A DNA stretch of 64,000 bases from Watersipora subatra. Its lineage: Eukaryota > Bryozoa > Gymnolaemata > Cheilostomatida > Watersiporidae. The translations under genes and the position numbers were made by a program. The DNA lies in assembly GCF_963576615.1 (NCBI RefSeq), contig NC_088711.1, positions 13,253,869 to 13,317,868 of the forward strand, written 5' to 3'. The notes beneath the pieces were generated by a model that searched no databases, was not told the origin of the DNA, and was given only the letters and a program-made list of their open reading frames with translations. Positions 1-13,300 of the stretch are shown one piece after another; position 1 is the stretch's first letter, and every line of letters starts with the position of its first letter.

Positions 1-74
1 ATATATTTGTACATACATAAATGCATAACCGAAAAAACTGAACTCACTCTCTTTTTTGTGATAGCTGTAACCAA

Positions 75-282
75 ATGTGTCTTCTTATAATGACTCTCAG
101 TCCAACACAGCTAGCGATCATTTTCTGCAGTTTACTATTACTGAATCCGTCTCCTGGGAAAGTAGTAAACACAAATTTTGAAGATAAAACACATAATCTC
201 ATTGACAACGGAAATAATAGCACAGCAAACACAAAACGTGGACGAAAAGCCGATTATGTCACTGCACTGTCTGTTTCTGTTG
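75..282 (+). CDS. Possible first exon of a secreted protein (unknown)
   Basis: A reading frame opens at ATG 75, with a second in-frame ATG at 90. After a few residues it runs through a hydrophobic stretch (LAIIFCSLLLL) followed by small and polar residues (NPSPG), the pattern of a cleavable signal peptide. The rest is polar and has a basic cluster KRGRK that could be a processing site. A GTATGA sequence at 283 would serve as a splice donor, giving 69 codons plus one base. No downstream exon of matching phase was found and the frame otherwise stops at 303-305. The family is not recognised. It could be a chance frame. Confidence 0.3.
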
Positions 283-2007
283 GTATGAACACATTTTCTT
301 TATAGATATTCAACCTCATGTTTCTTCGGGGTAGTTAACTGGTTCTTGAAAAAAATGCTAAACTTATTGACTTAGTTGTATAGGTAAATATTAAGGCTTT
401 TTGTGGTCTTGCATTTTATGTTTTCATTATTCATAGTAAGGATTTTTGACCAACACTTGAATTTCTTATACTACAATACACTATTTTCCTGCTATTCTTC
501 CGTGTCACCATGAAAAAGATTTATTTGTAAAAAAATTCAGTTCAAGTCCAATTATGTCAACATCTTCAGCCAGAACTGCACATTTTAAATGATGAAGACG
601 ACACCAAACCTTTGAATGAATGGACAAATTTGAGAATAAAGCTGTATGCACATGGATAAAAAGATACAATCATAATATAAAATTAAAAAAATATTGATAC
701 AACTACTTTGATTTTACACTAACTTTAGCTAGTTGATCACATTGAGGAATCTTTTCGTCCACAGTGGTGCTATAATCCACTTCCATTTTCTGCAATTTTC
801 CTTCGTCAGCCATTTTTACTGATGAGGAAGACTTGACATTAGCCTTTAGAAATGAACGCGTTTATTCTGCGTATAGATATATCTCTTAAACTCACTCTAT
901 GGTTTAGCTTTTCTTCACCCTTTGGGCTTATTATCCGACGATTGTACTGTACAGTCACAGTGTTGTTTAGAGAGAGTTACGCCATCGGAAGTTTAAATAT
1001 TTTTAAGAGTTTCAAGCAAACTTACGTGGTCTTATAAAGTTCTGTTGCAAATTGAAGCATTTAATCAGAAATACAACTTATACACAAAAAAATTACCATT
1101 TTTATAGCCTTTTTATATACCAAAAAGATTTTCAGAATTTTCTGATTGTTTTCATGTATAGCACTACCATCTTATGCGTGGTAAGTTAAGTTTACACCAG
1201 ACTAAAAGTCCTGTGCCAACAGCTATCAATGATATACAGCCCCAATTGGCCCCATTTGGGCTGTATATCATTGCAGCTATAGAGTATCTCAAAGCGTATC
1301 AAGCCAACAGTATGTCAAACCGACCAAAACTTATAACTATGTAAAAGATGAACAAGAGTATTATTGCTATCTATCATAGAAGTACCAACTGCAAAGCCTC
1401 AGCTCATAGATATACCTCTGGCTTGATGTGAGGAAGTCACTGCCGCTGAAGAAGAGTCACTATATTGCCTATGTGGCTATTGTCTACAGAGTTTGCTAAA
1501 GTTGAAGCAAGTATGTGAAGGTTGTTGCACCAGCCCATTCAACACGTCTGGTATTCCACATTGTAGGTCAGGTTTTCAGCAAATAAAAAACTTTAAAGAA
1601 GGCGCTTTGTGTGAAGTTTCTGCTGACACATTTGCTGACACAAATACATAAGTGAAACGCATGAAGGTACTCTGTCTGATCGAACCGAGAGAGAATGTAG
1701 AGGCAATTCCTACTCAAGAGTGTCCATGTGAATATTTTTTACTTTTACAATTTCTAGCTATTGCCTCTTGCAATAGCCGAAAATTTAAGATTAAAGTTGT
1801 GCTGTTACAGTTGCAATGTAATGGAACATTTGAAATAGCACAATTGAAAATTACAAATCAAGAAAAATGAATCATGGATTTTGAAGTGACTTTTAAAAAT
1901 TTCAAAAGAAGAACAAACGCAAAAGGTAATATTAATTCATAATAAAACGTACTTATCTAGCTTTAATCGTGATAAGGATACCATAGTTGAGCTAAATAAA
2001 ATAAGAA
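283..2007. other. Gene-free stretch
   Basis: No frame with convincing coding character was seen. The only structure noted is a 16-bp perfect inverted repeat (arms 1227-1242 and 1258-1273), whose motif GATATACAGCCC recurs elsewhere in the window. Confidence 0.5.
1227..1273. repeat. Short palindrome with GATATACAGCCC arms
   Basis: Perfect 16-bp arms (CAATGATATACAGCCC and its complement) enclose a 15-bp spacer. Related sequence ends occur near 12640, 23095 and 52340, so the arms look like the ends of a dispersed miniature element rather than a local accident. Confidence 0.5.
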
Positions 2008-2085
2008 TGGCTTAGCCTTGTGGTTAGGCGCGCATGATTGCATACTTGCAACTGCCATCGTTGCCAGTTCAATTCCAATAGTTTG
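2008..2085 (+). repeat. tRNA-derived SINE head
   Basis: An A-box-like TAGCCTTGTGGTTAGG (from about 2012) is followed about 50 bp later by a B-box-like CAGTTCAATTCC. This is the spacing of a tRNA gene or a tRNA-derived SINE. It has no clean cloverleaf and runs straight into a TATACA microsatellite, which suits a SINE better than a working tRNA. Confidence 0.45.
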
Positions 2086-2093
2086 CAAAAACA

Positions 2094-2240
2094 TAGACAT
2101 ATATATACATATATATATACATATATATATATACATATGTTCGTCTATGTTCGTCTATGTTCGTCTATGTTCGTCTATGTTCGTCTATGTTCGTCTATGT
2201 TCGTCTATGTTCGTCTATGTTCGTCTATGTTCGTCTATGT
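2094..2240. repeat. TA/CA microsatellite and 10-bp satellite (TCGTCTATGT x10)
   Basis: An (AT)n/(ATAC)n tract to about 2140 is followed by ten uninterrupted, identical copies of the 10-mer TCGTCTATGT (2141-2240). Lack of decay between copies implies recent expansion. Since 10 is not a multiple of 3, the apparent repetitive protein in two frames is a by-product. Confidence 0.9.
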
Positions 2241-2317
2241 TCTTAAAAGTTTCTTAAATGTCATATCAGTAGTAAAAGTATCAATCTTCTGCAAGACAAA
2301 CTAGCTGCAGTGATGTC

Positions 2318-4642
2318 ATGTCAATAGAGTGTAAAACAAGAAGAGGCTTAGAAAAGTTTGTTGAGTTGATTCAATATTGCGCTAGGCTTATTCCAGGGCT
2401 GTCATCGATGACAGTTAGTCTAAAAAATGACTACAGTAGATGCCTCAGTGAGTTGCTTTTGTGGAATGATAAAACCGAAACTGAGTTTAGTACTGCCAAA
2501 CAAGCTATGTTATATCGTGAAGTTGTAGCGGCATATGATAGCAGTCTTGAGACAATCATAACTACTGATGCTAGTGGTACAGGATTAGGTGTGTATTTGA
2601 GCCAATTACAAAAGGATAGTGACATTTGTTTCAAAAGCTCTTTCTGATACCAAATCAAGCTATAATAGTACACTTGAGTTAGAAGCTGTGTCATGTGTTT
2701 GGGCTGCGGAGCTGTGGCTGCTTATCTCTGGAGGCGGTTCTCACTTAGGACAAATCACAACCCGCTTACTTCTCTATATGGCGTCACACTGTCTAAACAT
2801 GCTAGTCATCAAGCAGCCAAATGGCGCTCTCGACTCAAAGTATATAATTTTGACATAAAACATGTCAAAGGTGTTGATAATGTGATAGCAGACACTATGT
2901 GTAGGCTGCCTGTAAAGGACAGGTCTCCAATAACCGATGACGACTCAGAAGTATTGGCTATGGCAAATGCTGCATTAGGCTTGAATGGGTTTACAACAGC
3001 TTGTTGATCAGGTGCTGTGATTCAAGAACTGATCTGAGTCATCAAATTTGATTTGAAGATTTAATCAAATTCACTAGATTCTTATTACAATAATCTAGTG
3101 AATTGATTTAATAATAATTGAATAATTGAATAATCTATATAATGATTATTATAAGAATTCTTATTACAAACTGAAAGATGAGTTCGCTTTGCATGGCGAG
3201 CTGGCGTTGAGAGCTGGGCATATTGTAGTCCCTGATTCTTTGGAAAGTTGAGTGATTGGTGTAGGACATGAAGCTTATCAGGGGATCACTAAATCTAAGA
3301 GATACATTCAGTCCCTCTACTGGTTCAAAGATATGAATAATTTGATTGAGAGTGCAGTTTATGATTGTGAAACATTTAAATTCAAAGATAAATCATGTAT
3401 TACAAGAGATGCTCTAAATCCTATGAATTTACCACAGCAGGTTTGGCATAGTCATTACAGACTGTGTAGAACCATATATGATTGGTAGTCATGATGATAA
3501 GTTTGCTGTAACACTGATAGATTATCGCAGTTAGTGGCCAGAGGTAGCTTTCATTAGTAGTGTCACATCGGAGAATATAACACAGTTTTTTGAGAAAACA
3601 TTTGCTAGAGAAGGCTATCCAGAAGAACTTGTGAGTGATAATGCGATGAACTTCACGCCGAGAGAGTGTGATAAGTATTTAGCTCTGTGCGGAATCAACC
3701 ATGAAAGACGTACTCCTGGCTACCCTAGTGCTAATGGTGAGGTGGAGTGGTTGAACAGGATATTGAAACAAACTATTCAAGATGCAGTCTATAAAGGACC
3801 GGATTGGAATAAAGCAGTTTAGGATTTTGGCAAGTCTATAGATCCTCCCTGAGTAGAACATAGAAGAGTATAGACAATCATGTAAACATCGTTTTATATA
3901 AAGCCTCACTTCCGGTGGTAGCATACGTTCAAAAAATTTGCATACACTTGCATTGAGCTCAACTTTTTTTACACTTTTTGAGCTTAGAACCAGTACTAAA
4001 AAAGTCAATATTGACTGGAGGACTTTTATATTAGCCTAAACTAACAAAGAAGTTTAAATTCTAATAATGATTAAAAAATTAATTATTATTTTAAATAATA
4101 ATTAATTTTTTAATTATTTTTAATAATTAAAAAATTAATTATTTAAAAAGCAGATTTTACCCTTTATTTGATGTACAATTTAAGAGTTTTTTTAAAACAT
4201 TTAGGAAAGAAAAACTTCTAATATGGGAATCACCAACAAAGTAAAGAATGGAGAAGTAGAATTGTTGTAGTTTAGGAACCCTAGCTACTTTTTGAAGTGG
4301 GTTTTTCGAAGGTGAAAGTTAGTGTCTCAGTTATACGTTATCAATTGGAGGCGTGGCATTTCCGCCACCACGGCTAACCAGCTATGACGTCATTGTCTAA
4401 ACTCTTATAATCTTAAACTCAGGATCCTCCCCTAATTCAGGTCCCAGGTGTCCTTCACAGCACCTTATTTCTTGGACAAAGAATGTGTCCGAGACTTATG
4501 CTCGATAGGCCAATTGTTCCAGCTGAAGATTGTCCAGGTGTAGATGACAAGGTGGATTTTTATCAGGCTGAACAGAATGAGTGTACAGATAGACATAGAG
4601 CTGCTGTAGACCTCAGTTTACAGATAGACAACTTAGTTTGAG
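2318..4642 (+). pseudogene. Decayed Ty3-type retrotransposon pol fragment
   Basis: Broken pol of a Ty3-like element. In order it shows a reverse-transcriptase thumb/connection piece (2318-2450), an RNase H start (TTDASGTGLGVYL, about 2560-2600), the RNase H tail ending NVIADTMCRLPV (to about 2920), an integrase zinc-finger remnant (3270-3450), an integrase core with DNAMNFTP and the glutamate region NGEVEWLNR (3630-3820), and an integrase tail (LFLGQRMCPRL, 4450-4642). Several frameshifts and stops separate these. Gag, protease and the RT active site are missing, so the copy is 5' truncated. A block of about 600 bp (about 3850-4445) interrupts the integrase and may be a later insertion. No LTR was seen. 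Confidence 0.8.
3850..4445. mobile_element. Insertion interrupting the dead Ty3 integrase
   Basis: The integrase reading breaks after WNKAV (3822) and resumes with an integrase tail at 4450. The DNA between is non-coding and contains a strong AT palindrome (TTAATTATT-type, about 4070-4145). It is probably a small inserted element, but its ends and target duplication could not be fixed by eye. Confidence 0.4.
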
Positions 4643-5369
4643 TGAGATAATTTTCTAGCTTAAAAGTGCAATCTGAGTTTTTTCATCTCATGGCTATTGA
4701 TTCTCAGTTAGCCCACAATTCATATCGACTCAGTAATGACAGTCAGCAAATCCGTCATTCTTGCAAGAGTTAGTTCCGCACCTCCCCAAAAGTACTGCAA
4801 TCATAAACTACCTGCCTATCTTTCAGATTATGTCACACGGTGAATGTCTTTGAGAGAGAAAATGTAGCGTTCAGTAAAGTAGCTCTAACACAATTTATGT
4901 ATATACTTATATGCTGGAGTTATCTTCTTGTTAGGGTTACATGATTGCAATCATTTACCTCCAATAGCAGAGTTTTATTGTCTGCGCTTAGATGAAGAAT
5001 TATAAAATAAATCTGTTGAGTAAAATTAAATCTGAAACTATCTTTTGTTAGGAACAACCAGATAATGCATGGACAAATAAAATAATCAGGAATTAGCACC
5101 TCTTAGATAACCATGAAAAAAACATTTAAATAAGACATTCTAAAGTCCAAATGCAATAAATAGAAAAAGTAGCATGACTTGGCATATGATAATACTTGCT
5201 GTTACGTGACTATAATTTCTTTAAAAAACACCTGTAAGCAATGCTTCCAAATATGGCCTGCAGCATTAGCTGCAGGGCTGACCATATAAAATGAGTAAAA
5301 CAGTCACAACAACCACACATTGACTTACTCTTTTGTTAAATCGCATACAGATTGTTGTTACATTTAGTG
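4643..5369. other. Gene-free stretch
   Basis: AT-rich sequence with no coding frame and no repeat recognised. Confidence 0.4.
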
Positions 5370-5834
5370 CAGGGGCTCCCAACCTTTTTAATTCCCCCTT
5401 ACACCTTTTCATAAATTTGATTCCCCACACACTTTTAACTCACATGACTAAAACAACCAATACAAATTATAATCTTAATTTATTGTACATATCCAAATAT
5501 ATAACAACATATTATTAACTTTTATACAACATGCATACAACACACAACATTACATGACCTTCGGCATGGCGGTGAATTGGTTTATGACTAGGTGAACTTA
5601 GTATCCAGTCAGAATCTGGATAGATGTGTTCACATATATCTGGGTTCTGACTAGTAGCTCATTATTAGCAAACAGTGTTATGAATAAAACCAAAATATTA
5701 AATGATGAAACCCTACCTCACAGGGCACAGCAGGACATAAATTAAAATCTTAACAAATTGCACACCTTTCTATTCCCCCCTTGTATATTCAAAATTCCTC
5801 CCTGGGGGAATTCCTCCCTGGTTGGGAACCTCTG
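5370..5834. mobile_element. hAT-like non-autonomous element (MITE)
   Basis: The left end CAGGGGCTCCCAACC and the right end GGTTGGGAACCTCTG are imperfect inverted repeats of the hAT type (CAGGGGTTCCCAACC-like). The 8 bp outside are ATTTAGTG and ATTTGGTA, a plausible decayed 8-bp target duplication. The 465-bp interior has no transposase, so it would depend on a related transposase elsewhere. Confidence 0.7.
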
Positions 5835-7138
5835 ATTTGGTACATCATCATTTCATTTCTTTAAACTAATGAATCAGCAATAAAAACAGTTTTGCAATTG
5901 AAATATAAACTATGAAGTGTACTAGTCACGTGTCAGTGTGTATGAGTTGCAGCTATGCTGGTGCAACCTGACAAAAGTGTTTTGATTTGTGTTTAAAAAC
6001 AAAAAGAGGCTGTGATAAGAGTATGTTACAATAACAGAAAAGTAAATAAAATAAGCAGTTTGTTTGACAAGGGTGTTAACATGGTGTTCAAACTAACAAA
6101 ATATTCCCATGTGAGGCATCAGATTAAAGTACCATTAGGATTTACACCGGTATTACATAAACTGCATTTAGTGAATATGGTATACTCTTGTATACCCCTG
6201 TGTTTGTCTTGTTCATCAGTAAGAGCCTGTAATATAAGAACGGGAGAAGCAATATGGTTGTTAAATACAGTTGTATATTTGTTGGTTTTTTCCTCTGTTT
6301 CACTCAAGTTCTTAATGATTAGAAGTTGTGAATAAACTGATGCGCAGCCCTTTGGTTTAATAGCAAGTGAGATCTGTCCGTGTTAGTTCAAGACAATAAG
6401 TTTGTTGTATTACATTGATATGACTCGCCAATAATCTTCAGCAAAAAATATTACATTTTCAGGAAAAGCTTTATTGTGTCATATTAGTGCAAAATATGTG
6501 GCATAAGTTGATTATACTGTTGTAGTAGTCGAAACCAAGAAATGACAAAAGACAAAAATTATATTTTTTTAAAATCACTTTGAATTGTTTATTAATATAG
6601 TTACGAACTATAAATGATTGATGCAGACCTTTGGTTGTCGCTTCTTAGTAATGTTGAGACTATATCAGTCTAAAATGTAAAAATATTGTATCGAGCAAAT
6701 ACTGCATGTTTATACTGAAGACAGCCACAGCCAGTTAGAAGGTTTACTGTGTGAGACTTTAGCTATCTCCATGTTTGGTGTATTAAATTTTTTTGATGAA
6801 AAAACCCTCAAAAATTTATTTTTGTGTGAAATTGTGGTTGTTCATACGCTCATGTTCCATTCCTAGAAAGCTTATAATAGAGTTACTGCTATAGATGATT
6901 GCATAATAAAAGGGCATTTATAGGTTAGGATAAACAGATACAAATTGAAACAGATCAATAAGTCACATAAGAGCAAAAGTGCTGATTCAGAACATTATGA
7001 AACTGGAATAGTTATATATATAAACAGAAATAAAAGCAATACAATAATGTAGGTAATTACTGCTTTAGCATAGCAACACCAAAATAACTGTTACATAAAA
7101 TACTTGAAAATAATTTTTCTTAACTCGATGTCTGCGGC
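5835..7138. other. 3' flank of gene B, no gene seen
   Basis: The stretch lies downstream of the last exon of gene B on the minus strand. A 107-codon plus-strand frame at 6012 has no recognisable motif or codon character and is not called. Confidence 0.4.
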
Positions 7139-7391
7139 CTACATTAGAGCACAACCCCATCCTTCCTCATCGTAGGCAGTGAGTACCCTTTCTGGTACTA
7201 TTACAGATGTAGCTGGAACCGCTCCAACCAACCCCGCATAATCATCATTGGCAATGGTACTTCCTAGAAAACCTGCGCATTGAGATTTCTCAGCATCTGT
7301 TACATCTTGTAAACAGTTAATACCCTTGTCAAAGAAACAGGGCAAGGATTTTTTCAGAGAAGTAAACATCACCTTCACCATGTCTTTAAAC
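7139..7391 (-). CDS. Gene B last exon (C-terminal helices, CaaX-like CALM)
   Basis: The acceptor (ctgtttag) precedes one base completing Arg, then FKDMVKVMFTSL, which aligns with FMEMIRIISEAV at the same place and phase of gene A's last exon. The frame continues 84 codons to a stop at 7139-7141. It is longer than the gene A counterpart (253 against 181 nt), and the extra tail ends in C-A-L-M. A terminal Met in a CaaX box favours farnesylation in known substrates; use here is inferred. Confidence 0.7.
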
Positions 7392-10300
7392 CTAAACAGT
7401 AATCAAAAATACAACATGAATGACAATGTACTGGTAGAATGTGCCGGCAGTACATTACAGCTCTGAATTATCCATTGTGTAGGTAGTCAAACTTGGCATG
7501 TGAAGTCAACTGTAATTAAGGCTTCAACAAGCAGTTTAAACCCCTAAATATTACATGAACTGGAATGATTCCCACTTACATTTCAATGATTTTACTGCTA
7601 TAATAAGAAGCATATAGCAGGATAAAATATAAGAAATATATATAATGAAAATAAATATAATAAAATGTATAATAAAAACAAATGTGAAGGTTAGCTTTAA
7701 CGTAAAAACAGTGTCAGACCAGACACATGTTTTAACTTGCTAGATTTAGTTACTAGTTTTCGGGGTCTGAAATGTGTTTCTAATTGGTTTTTAATAATCT
7801 AATGAGTTTGTATAAATAGACAGACTGCAGGTTTGATTTTGAATGCATCAGGTTTTGACTCTTTACATTTTCACATGACCTATGTCTCAATCTAACCACC
7901 AATGAAAACACTTATAATCCAGTCCACACCACGGGCTAGCCTGGTCACGCACTCAAGGATTTCTGCCCCGCACACACAAAACACAGGGTAGACCCACTAA
8001 TCGCGGAAAAAATGCAGGTTCTGAAAGTAGTCCGTTATTTAACATTATCGGGCGGGTCCATTGCTCCCGTACCGAAACTTGAACTATTTTTAAGCCAATC
8101 AAATTCACGTGTTGAATAAATCATGATCACGCAAATGAACTACCACTCCACTACTACTACTACAACTATCATGTGGGTATTGTATGGTGTTGTGATTAGC
8201 TTACATTGTAGCCTCTATTCGGGGCAGGGTGTTTATATGAACGCCTGAACCTAATAAACAGAACGGGCTACTTTCGTAAACCGAAAGAGACATTTTGGTG
8301 TATGATGAACCCTGGTTATTCTTGGCCAAAAATCGCGGACAGGTATATTTCCAGAGAAAAAATGGGTATTAACCATTATGTAACTTGGTTGGCCTATTTT
8401 ATATGAGGTATTCGGATACATTAATAGGTTGCTCACCAATTAGTAGGTTGTGTTTGGCCGATAGAATTGACATCTGTTAGTATTTTTTAATCTTCGTGCG
8501 GAAGACCACGATTAGTGGGTCTACCCTGTTGTTTGTGTTTTGTGTGTGCGTGGTGGAAATCCTTGAGTGCATTACCAGGCTAGCCTGTGGTCCACACTCT
8601 CCGATATAATTATATTCAGTAAGTAGGTGACTTGAAAGCTAGGCTAAGTGCTATAATAAACACAAACAAAGCTTGTACTGCCTGACATTCAAATACTCGG
8701 CAAAAGTTTCGGAATCAGCAAAACAGACACATCATATTTACTAAGGCTATATTAAGGTCTATGGTCATCTATGTCTCATTCTCTGTGCCACACTGCTTAT
8801 ACACTCTTGTAGACAGAACAACTACTCCTTACCCTCTTTGTTCACTTTTTTTAAATAGATGAAATAAAATGATAAAAATTCATTTTCTGTTTTTTTTATA
8901 TTTCACTCACGTTAGTCACCACTTTATCAAAAGGCTCTAGATGAGTTTCATAGCAGTCACCATTTTATAGAATATATAATATTATGGAAGAAAGCACTCT
9001 CGTTCAGGATTAAATACAGTTGCTACACCTGCTTCCAATTCTCTAGAAATTAAGCCACCTTTTAAAACTTGTGCTCTAAATACATTAATTACATTATTAT
9101 AATAACAGTATATATAGGGTATATATAAATCTCAGTGTTTGTCTGCAATCCGTCTGTCCAGCTATAGTGATAAAGTTTTAGGTACCGGTGTGAAAAATCC
9201 CAGATGATGTGACCTCGGAACCTCCTGGGCTGCAGACAGGCAAACTAACCCTTTAGAGTGTAGACTGTGTCCAACTGGCCATAGTGATCAATAATAGTGC
9301 ACATACTTATTACATCGGTGACAATAGGCATGCTTTAAGTGCTTGGGAAAAACTAGCGTGCTTGATCATTACATGTAACGTTTGTTAAGCTGGCTTCAAA
9401 CGTGGATCTTACCATAGTAAAGGTTTAGACTAACTTAAGTTACTAGCTTATCAGGTAAGTTACTCAAGTTTATTTGGTAATTATTGTATTACCCGTGCAA
9501 CACCAGGCATTCAGTAGTACATACAGTATATAATTATGCTATAATGGTTGTGTCAATAGGGCTAGGTAATTATCTTTCAATTTTTGGTGAGAGTAGTCGC
9601 TGTGTAGTGGCTATTACTCTGGTCTGCTGACTGGCAGGTCAGAGGTTCAAGCCTGGCTACGAGATGTCAGGATGGATATCTGGCCATAAGTTGCTTCTAC
9701 GCCTCAACATAACATGGAGTTGGTGACTCATTAATACTTAGTAACTCATTACTACTTTTGCATAGCAGGTTTATTTGGTAGCTCCTGCACCTAGAATTTC
9801 CAGAGATGTTTATAAGGCTTTGAAAAATAACTTAATGCATTTCAATTATCATCAAAAAATTAACAATTCAATTCCCAATTATTTAGCTATCCTATCTTTA
9901 ATTACTCAATTCAACTCTCCCAAAAAAGCAAAATCAGTTCCCCATCAATTCTTATAAAAATTAACTTATGACAATATATCAAAATAACAATAACCTACAG
10001 TCGCTAATTTAGCTAATTCCATTAGCTCAGTCTATTGACCGTTTGTACAGCAAATATCAACTATTTCACTAGAGATTTCATTGCTTGTTCGGGTAGAATT
10101 AATTAATGCCGACCACTCTTTGCTGGCATACACTCGGTATTTTCCTGCAAAAGCAGAGTTTCTGTCATACAACTTCAGTTTAAAATTTTTTTAGAATCAG
10201 CAAAAATTCTGCACAAGAATTAATGCATTTGAAAAACAAAAATAATGTTTAATATTTTTGTAGTTTAGTGATACCGGCCGTAAAGAAAAATGTATCGTTT

Positions 10301-13300
10301 TTGCGGTTTGACCAATGCGCAGACAAACATTGTCTAATATAAAAATGTAGTAGCCAAAAATATCCTCGGTCTAATGTTGAAGAATTTCACTAGGTAGTTT
10401 CTTTACTCGTGAGTAAAGGAAAAACTATGCAACTGGGTTGTTTTTAGCACAATCATGACCTAACTTCCTAAATCTATTGTGGTAAAGTTTTGGGTAGATC
10501 TGATAATAGTGCGATCCCTGATCGTTGCTTTTGTATAAGTACAAAGGTGAGTCATTGTAAAGGCTTTTTATTGGAATGAAATGCGAGCAGCTATAAAGCT
10601 TATAAATAAGTCAGTGCATGAGCGAACTGTAAAGCTTATGCGTAGTACATATTACTGACCAATAAAATACCTATTCGCAGTGACATTGAAGTCTTTTAAA
10701 AACGTGGGCAGATGACAACATGGGACTGCACTGACATCTTCGTTTTGGCACACATCAAGTAAACCATTGTGTTACTTAGGACATCACTCTAATTATAAAG
10801 AAAAGGATCTGTGCATTTTGAATCAAGTCATTTTGCTTATTGAAAATAGAGAAACGAGTCAATTCCTTTATGGTGACAGTAAAGACTCAATTCTTACTAG
10901 TAGGATGCTCCGAGTCAATACAATTCTATAGTAAGTAAAAGATACCAGAAAATTGATTCTTTTCAATTCATATGTGAGATGAACCATAAGGCTTGCTCGA
11001 GCAAGCATGTTAACTCAAGTGCCCATCTCTAGGAATTTCTCCTAGGCATGTTGGCCGTATTTTTCCTCTGACTCGAGATTTGGAGGTCATTGCTCATTGG
11101 TGATTGGTCATCGCTAGGACTACCAGAGGCAACCTAATTAGTCCTTGTGGTTCATTTGAAGGACATGAAATTATCCAAGCTTTGCCGATTATGACACAAG
11201 CATGTCATACTACCTACCACTAGTTCTGATGTGAATGGAAGTAAAAATGTTAATTAAGCCTTTGCTAGGAGGTTCAGCCACCAATACAGGAACAATATAT
11301 TTCAAACAATTGGATCAATTCATTATAGATTTTCTCTCATCAGTGGTTCAATAATGAAATATGAAGAAAACAACTTGATATCAAGCCTCAGTTACTGCCC
11401 AAAATGATTTGTAGCTATAAACATGGTCAACAGGTCACACAGCGGGATCATGACCTCTTTAAAATTGGGTGCATGCTTGGAAGAGAGGCTCATATGACCA
11501 TATCAAGAGGGTCTGAAAGGCAGCTGATATGACAAACACTAGCGCTGCTTTCATGACAAAAAGAATCGCCAAAGGCAGCTACAGCCTTTGTGCTGCTAAA
11601 CTGTGAACTACATTTAGAGATCATAGCATCCTACCTACATATGAGTACTAGCATGTGCTGAGTATGGCATGTTCCATATAGTATCACAAGTTACATATAA
11701 ACAATAAAAGCATCAGTCTTTATAGAGTTTAGCCTGATAGTAAAGCATCAAGGCATAGACATTCGAATGTATTATATAGTTGTCAATAGAGCTAGAGGTG
11801 CAGATGACGCATGTATTGAATATAACTTTTAATGCTCTAAGAACAGCCAATGGGATAGTGTGATGGTTTTTTTGTATAAGTGATTTATAACAATATACTA
11901 GCTGTGCTACCCGGCATTGCTCGAGTATTAAAAATCAGTTTATAAACAATAAGAGGTAATGAGAGTTGCCTGCCCCTTGCTATTAGCCTGGCACACTGCC
12001 AATGGATAATTTGAGCAAGCTTACTAATAAGAGCTATCCTTATGATGTTAAGCTAACGCTTTGCGTCGTTACCAAAAGCGGTAGCCTATTTGTGCAATAT
12101 AGCGACATATATTGCTTGAAGATGTGGTTGCGTCAAATTTGAGTTGATCTTAAAAGAAAGCTTTTTTTTCTCTATTAGTTGATATGTTGTTTGTTGTGTT
12201 AGGCAATCTCATTGCCAAGATATTTGAAGATTAAAACCGAAAAAATCTGATCGCCGTAAAAACGCTCAGGCCAAAAGAACATGCCCAGACTTGCCCAAAA
12301 TGATGTCACGCGGTATTTATCTGTCAATATATCTCGTATTCACATCGGCTATTTGCGATAAAAGTCTAGTCCTACGCGGCTCTATTGGCATATATCTTAT
12401 TTTGTGTTTGCTCATGTTGGCTAAAATAAAATTTTTAATCCAGCTACAGATGCATTATTATGAATGTTTCAAAGGCCTCAAATAACGAAAATTGAAAATT
12501 TGTCTTACTCACTTTCTCCAAATGCTGTGTAAACATTTGAGTACCGACTACCAATTCTAACGGTCTACGGTAATTCTGTCAAGTAAACTATGTAGTATAA
12601 GGTCTTTGTATCAGCACAGTTCCGCTGCTACCCACACTAACGATATACAGCCTCCCAAAAGCCCCGCCCACATTATGTCCGTCGCCTATCCTTGGACTGT
12701 ATATTGTTATATCTGGTTTCGGCCGTTTTTAATTACCTATTGAGACTTGGAGTTGTCATCTTACTTTGGATAACTCCCGACATCCGGCGCCGGGTTGATT
12801 CTCATGGCTTGCGCTGTACTGCGGTAAAGGCGCATATCACATTGCATCGCAATTGCCGTTTGAATTAGCCTAAGGGTGGCGCGATTTTTCCTTAGCCAAT
12901 AGATTCGTACCAGCAGGTCTGGGTCATGAACTGTAGCCCAAGTTCTCTTTTAGTGGGATAATTTCCTGATAACCGTCCCTCCCTTGACTGTAAACAGAAG
13001 TGATCCCATCTACACTTTCTGAAGTTTCGAGAGATCAGATTCCACTATCTATGTGGCGTGTCTTCTCTCTCCTAGATTCCTGGTGGATAGACATGTGTGA
13101 TCCTTCTGCTGACTGACCCAACAAACAAAATCTAAGCTTGTCGTGGCTGATTGTGGACGTCCTAGAAGGAGTGCCCAACTGGCCGTGCACTCTCTCTTCA
13201 ATACAGGTATTACAGATTTCTGTGTACTTTCATTTTATTAAGCTTTTAATAATAACATCAAACATGTAATAATCATTTACTTATGTGTCTCTGCTAGTAA

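Larger units (their letters stand above)
8601..12116. other. Last intron of gene B: mostly unrecognised sequence
   Basis: No coding frame of note. It contains two SINE-like units (entered separately) and, at about 11899-11935, the dispersed motif CTAGCTGTGCTACCCGGC, which recurs at 17767-17800 as CTAGCTGTACTACCCGGC. Confidence 0.4.

Noticed and set aside
541..660. An exon-like frame (PELHILNDEDDTKPLNEW) downstream of the candidate secreted exon.
   Set aside because: The acceptor phase does not fit the donor at 282, and no other partner was found.
2018..2304. Two overlapping plus-strand frames with repeated FVYVRLCSSM sequence.
   Set aside because: Product of the 10-bp satellite read in more than one frame.
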